In this document: one piece after another, positions 31,986-35,054 of the stretch
Numbering within the stretch: position 1 is the first letter of the stretch
Layout of the letters: every line of letters starts with the position of its first letter
Assembly: GCA_014860005.1 (NCBI GenBank)
Contig: JACZKP010000180.1
Coordinates: 1-35,054 of the forward strand
Source: Verrucomicrobiota bacterium
GTDB lineage: Bacteria > Verrucomicrobiota > Verrucomicrobiae > Limisphaerales > UBA11358
Reading direction: 5' to 3'
Length of the DNA stretch: 35,054 nt
Translations under genes and position numbers: made by a program
Notes under the pieces: generated by a model
What the model saw: only the letters and a program-made list of their open reading frames with translations
What the model was told of the DNA's origin: nothing
Databases searched by the model: none

Positions 31986-33107
31986 CTACGGAATCACCTG
32001 CGGAACGGCCTTTTCTCCGCGCGCCCTGGCTTCCAACCAGTCGCAGGCCACCGGCAGGATGCGGTCCCAGTGCATGGTCTTGGCGCGCTCCCAAGCGGCG
32101 TGACGGTAGCGCTGATAGCGGGCGTCATCACTGAGGAGGCGGACGATCTGATCCGCCAGAGCGGCTGGTGTTTCCTGTTCCGCAACGAGACCGGTCTGGT
32201 CGTGCAACGTGGATTCGCGCAGCCCGGCCACGGGATAAACGACCCCCGGAGTGCCGTGGGCGTTTGCTTCGATCACGTTCAAGCCCCAGCCTTCACGCAA
32301 GGAAGTGTGTAACAGCAGATGCGCGTCGCGCAGGATCGCGTCCTTCTCCTCTTCGGGCAACCGCCCGGCAAAGCGCACTGAATTTCCCAATTGTAGTTCA
32401 ACTGCCTCGCGCTTGAGTGAAGCTTCCCGCTCGCCGCCGCCCACGATGGTCATGTGCGCCGCAACGCCCCGCTGGCGCAGCACGGCAAGCGTTTGCAGGC
32501 AGTGCCCGACGCGCTTGTTGGGCGCGAGCCGTACGACCACCGCCAGCCTGAGCGGTTGCGTCAGCGGCTTGGCATCGAGTTCGGGTAGCGCACGGGTGTA
32601 AACCCCGTAACGGATGATCGTAACGTTGCGGACGCCGCGCCGGTGCAGATCATCGCGGGTGGATTCGCATGCGGTCCAGAACGGCACATGCTGATAGAGC
32701 CAGTGTGCGGCGCGGTCCTGACCACGTCCAATGGCGCCCAACGGCCACGAATAGAACGTATCCCAGATCGGTCCCAGCACTTCGTGGAGGTAGGCCACGC
32801 AATTGGTCCGGCACCACCACGGCGCATACCAAGCCAGCCCATGATGTTGGTCCATCACCAAATCAAAAGGTTTCTGCCGGCGATACCATTGGATGGCCTT
32901 GAGAATGGAAGTGCCTTTGCCGCCGCCGCGGACGATTTGAATGCCGTCAATGATTTCCGTGGCGGGCGCCCCCGGGAACTCGTAGGTGAACCAATAGACC
33001 TCATGCCCGAGTTGGGCGAGCGCGGCCAGATAAGCCTGCGTGACCCGCTCCGCACCGCCGGCCAGCGGGTTCTTCGGGTCGCGCCAGTTCAGCATCAAGA
33101 AGCGCAT
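31986..33107 (-). CDS. Family 4 glycosyltransferase
   Basis: The protein has 373 residues and a GT-B fold. The N-terminal domain opens MRFLMLNWRDPKNPLAGGAE, with the GGAER loop that contacts acceptor and diphosphate. The C-terminal domain has LRLAVVVRLAPNKRVGHCLQ (nucleotide-sugar site), VGGGEREASLKREAV, VRFAGRLPEEEKDAILRDAH, and the E-x7-E motif in LREGWGLNVIEANAHGTPGV. It is retaining by family; donor unknown. No clear Shine-Dalgarno precedes the ATG. It is convergent with the dehydratase gene (82 bp apart) and divergent from the following methyltransferase gene over 211 bp. It likely uses a sugar made by the surrounding locus. Confidence 0.92.
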   Translation of the reverse strand: MRFLMLNWRDPKNPLAGGAERVTQAYLAALAQLGHEVYWFTYEFPGAPATEIIDGIQIVRGGGKGTSILKAIQWYRRQKPFDLVMDQHHGLAWYAPWWCRTNCVAYLHEVLGPIWDTFYSWPLGAIGRGQDRAAHWLYQHVPFWTACESTRDDLHRRGVRNVTIIRYGVYTRALPELDAKPLTQPLRLAVVVRLAPNKRVGHCLQTLAVLRQRGVAAHMTIVGGGEREASLKREAVELQLGNSVRFAGRLPEEEKDAILRDAHLLLHTSLREGWGLNVIEANAHGTPGVVYPVAGLRESTLHDQTGLVAEQETPAALADQIVRLLSDDARYQRYRHAAWERAKTMHWDRILPVACDWLEARARGEKAVPQVIP

Positions 33108-33318
33108 CGGAGTGAGGGTGACTGTTATTCGCTAGTTCGCCAAGTCCCAAAGGAATACTCGTTTTTCGAACCAGTTGAGAATCTGCTTGGATCCTTAGTC
33201 CATAGCAGCTAGAAGGCAGCTTTGCGGACTTCGGATATTGAGATCGGCGACCACCGCCGAACCGAAGCCCCGCTTGAATTGAGATTGTAGCCCCATTGGA
33301 CGGGTAGCACGATTTGGA

Positions 33319-34023
33319 ATGATCATACATAAACTTATCGCTCGACACCTTAAGCATCGCGACGATGCTGGCTTCTACACTCTGCAAGCTCAGGCTGCCA
33401 TCCAGTGGATTCGGCAAGCCGGAGCCGAAGTCGGATCAGGCGTCACAGTTCTGGATCTGGGCTGTGGGCACGGCATCTTCGGCGAAGAACTTCAGAAGCG
33501 TGGATGTCAGGTAACTTTTGCCGACGAACGCAGGTCCACGCCTCCGCACTTGGCGGACGCACCATTCAAAAGAATTGACCTTGACCACGATGACATTTCC
33601 ATTGTTGGCGAGTACGATCTTGTGGTGTGTTCAAATGTCTTCGAGCACTTGGCTAATCCGAGAGGGTTTTTGAGTTCTGTACATCGAATCCTGACTCCAA
33701 ATGGGAAGTTATATCTGAGTTGGACGAACTGGCTGTCACCCTGGGGCGGCCATGAGTTTTCACCTTTTCATTATTTGGGCGCCCAAAGGGGGCATTTGAT
33801 TTACGACAAGTTCTCGAAGCGAAGGCGACTGCATACCCCATTTGAAAATCTGTTTCCAACCTACATCGGACAGACCCTGCGAATGATAAGAACGAATCCA
33901 CGTTTGCAGCTATTGAAGGCGGCACCTCGATACTACACGGAGTTCGCTTTTTTGATGTCCCTTCCAGGAATCCGGGAATTGCTTGCATGGAACTGTGCCC
34001 TGCTGTTGGGGCGAAAGCCTTGA
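33319..34023 (+). CDS. Class I SAM-dependent methyltransferase
   Basis: The protein has 234 residues. VTVLDLGCGHGIFGEELQKR (residues 42-61) is a textbook motif I. QVTFADERRSTPP carries the acidic residue of motif post-I, YDLVVCSNVFEHLANPRGFL is motif II, and LTPNGKLYLSWTNWLSPWGG with HEFSPFHYLGAQRGHLIYDK marks a subgroup typical of actinobacterial and verrucomicrobial polysaccharide loci. The C-terminal 60 residues are basic and hydrophobic (FENLFPTYIGQTLRMIRTN, then LASMELL-like tail) and may bind the membrane or substrate. Codons here look more A/T-rich than in the operon upstream, suggesting a different origin. A compact GAGAGC hairpin follows its stop. Confidence 0.9.
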   Translation: MIIHKLIARHLKHRDDAGFYTLQAQAAIQWIRQAGAEVGSGVTVLDLGCGHGIFGEELQKRGCQVTFADERRSTPPHLADAPFKRIDLDHDDISIVGEYDLVVCSNVFEHLANPRGFLSSVHRILTPNGKLYLSWTNWLSPWGGHEFSPFHYLGAQRGHLIYDKFSKRRRLHTPFENLFPTYIGQTLRMIRTNPRLQLLKAAPRYYTEFAFLMSLPGIRELLAWNCALLLGRKP

Positions 34024-34032
34024 CCACAACCT

Positions 34033-34050
34033 GAGAGCTTGTTGGCTCTC
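34033..34050 (+). terminator. Short hairpin after the methyltransferase gene
   Basis: GAGAGC, six-base loop TTGTTG, then GCTCTC forms a perfect 6-bp stem ten bases after the stop codon at 34021-34023. No strong T-run follows, so it is only a candidate terminator. Confidence 0.4.
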
Positions 34051-34233
34051 TGACTGTATTGCCGTTCGGTGGCACTTGCTTTTTGAGCAGTTCCAGCCCG
34101 GCAGATTTCATCGAGTACCCCATCTACGCATGCGAGTGGAGGGCTGAAAATTGGGCAATAATCTCCTTGAATGTCTGCTTCACTTGCTGTAGAAATCGAT
34201 TAACTTACGGAAACGCTAATGATGTAGAATTCT

Positions 34234-34240
34234 AGGAGGT
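34234..34240 (+). promoter_or_regulatory. Near-perfect Shine-Dalgarno sequence
   Basis: AGGAGGT lies five bases before the ATG at 34246. It is by far the strongest ribosome-binding site in the window, where most genes have weak or no such signal. It fixes the start of the following gene and implies high expression. Confidence 0.85.
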
Positions 34241-34245
34241 TTCAT

Positions 34246-35054
34246 ATGAATCCAAGCTATTCCTTCACTCGGTTCGCTTATCTGGTCGCTGGCGTCCTCG
34301 GTTGCCACTTCGTCTCCCTTTCCGGAACCGGAGCTACGTTTGACGCCGCCGCAGACTTCGCCACCAACAGCAATCCAAATGGTGCGTGGAGTTATGGTTA
34401 TAGTACAACGCTTGGCGGTTCGGTGACACAGTTTCCCGATAGCGGCAATTGGGCTGGCCTTAACTACTGGCGTAGTCCGGTTTTGCTGGGGGTTCCGGGT
34501 GTTTACCACAACCCGGCCAAATTAACTGTAACCAACAGTGCCGGCGCCGCGGTCCACGGCCCGGGCGGACTCACATCGTATCCCGGGCCCAATGGCGAAT
34601 TCTGTGTTATTCGTTTCACCGCGCCTGACAACGGTGAGTATCAAGTATCAGGCACCTTCTCTGGAGTGGACCCCCTTGGCACGGCCAGCTCCGTATATGT
34701 TCTCGTCAATGGAGTGACTTTCTACGGATTTGTCAACGGATACGGCGCGGGCAGCGGGCCGACGTTCAACCTGCTGGTGGACCTTGCTTTGGGACATTCA
34801 ATTGACTTCGTGGTTGGGCGGGGCGCTGACAGCCCGTTTCGATTCAATTCCACAGGAGTGGCGGTTCAAATCAATGGTCCCACAGGAGAACCGCCCGGTA
34901 GCGTTACCAATATGCTGATCAACGTGAATTTTGGGGCTCATTTGAGTCCGGGCCTTGAAACGAACAAAGTGGGACTGGGGGCGGTGGGCCGGAGTGCCAA
35001 TGATGTGTGGAACTTCTACAGTCGCGACATTGCCTTCATGGAGTGGCGGCTCAA
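34246..35054 (+). CDS. Secreted beta-rich protein, 3' end cut by window edge
   Basis: The frame is open from 34246 to the right edge, with 269 residues visible. Residues 1-30 look like a signal peptide with a hydrophobic core (YLVAGVLGCHFVSLSGTGA). The mature part is rich in Gly, Asn, Ser and Thr and beta-prone: TFDAAADFATNSNPNGAWSY, VYHNPAKLTV, FCVIRFTAPDNGEYQVSGTF and SVYVLVNGVTFYGFVNGYGA. This is the look of a jelly-roll/carbohydrate-binding-like domain seen at the start of many secreted Verrucomicrobiota and Planctomycetes proteins. After residue 220 a new domain begins (NMLINVNFGAHLSPGLETNK). No catalytic motif in the visible part; the function of the complete protein cannot be judged. 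Strong ribosome binding site. Confidence 0.85.
   Translation, partial: MNPSYSFTRFAYLVAGVLGCHFVSLSGTGATFDAAADFATNSNPNGAWSYGYSTTLGGSVTQFPDSGNWAGLNYWRSPVLLGVPGVYHNPAKLTVTNSAGAAVHGPGGLTSYPGPNGEFCVIRFTAPDNGEYQVSGTFSGVDPLGTASSVYVLVNGVTFYGFVNGYGAGSGPTFNLLVDLALGHSIDFVVGRGADSPFRFNSTGVAVQINGPTGEPPGSVTNMLINVNFGAHLSPGLETNKVGLGAVGRSANDVWNFYSRDIAFMEWRL

Overview
The window reads as a chromosomal piece of a GC-rich environmental bacterium, most likely of the Verrucomicrobiota (Pedosphaera/Limisphaera-like). This is inference from style: a giant secreted LamG/Ig/cohesin/dockerin-like protein, a YfhO-type membrane protein, an Uma2-family protein, and a dense cluster of GGAGCG-bounded palindromes. No rRNA, tRNA, integrase or transposase gene was seen.

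Region 1 (1-8484) is mixed metabolism and housekeeping. On the minus strand are an uncharacterised gene cut by the left edge, a small coiled-coil protein, and a pyruvate:ferredoxin-oxidoreductase-type alpha-gamma subunit whose TPP/Fe-S partner is not nearby. Next come a UreF-like protein, an acyl carrier protein divergent from a LysR regulator, a sodium:solute symporter, and an Uma2 gene translationally coupled to a tRNA-dihydrouridine synthase.

Region 2 (8458-17587) is surface and repeat territory. It holds a YfhO-family membrane protein and a 1536-residue secreted modular protein built by tandem duplication. About 1.5 kb of non-coding DNA follows, packed with at least seven inverted repeats of several families. 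One of these is symmetrically framed by 11-bp direct repeats.

Region 3 (17588-34023) is a glycan biosynthesis locus. Its core is a tightly packed minus-strand operon read from 29402 down to 20205. In order it encodes a nucleotidyltransferase-PfkB kinase fusion, an SDR epimerase, PDH-E1-like alpha and beta subunits, two DegT/DnrJ sugar aminotransferases, a protein with an IscU-like fold signature but no cluster cysteines, and a radical SAM/SPASM enzyme. Around it lie L-2-hydroxyglutarate oxidase, a GDP-mannose 4,6-dehydratase/reductase-family protein, glycosyltransferases (GT2, GT4) and three methyltransferases. My reading is that the operon makes an activated, aminated and perhaps two-carbon-branched sugar or similar small building block, which the flanking transferases then use. 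E1 alpha/beta without E2/E3 has precedent in branched-sugar pathways such as avilamycin AviB1/AviB2. The radical SAM plus degenerate IscU-like pair is the least explained and most interesting part.

Region 4 (34024-35054) ends with the start of another secreted beta-rich protein behind a near-perfect Shine-Dalgarno, cut by the right edge.
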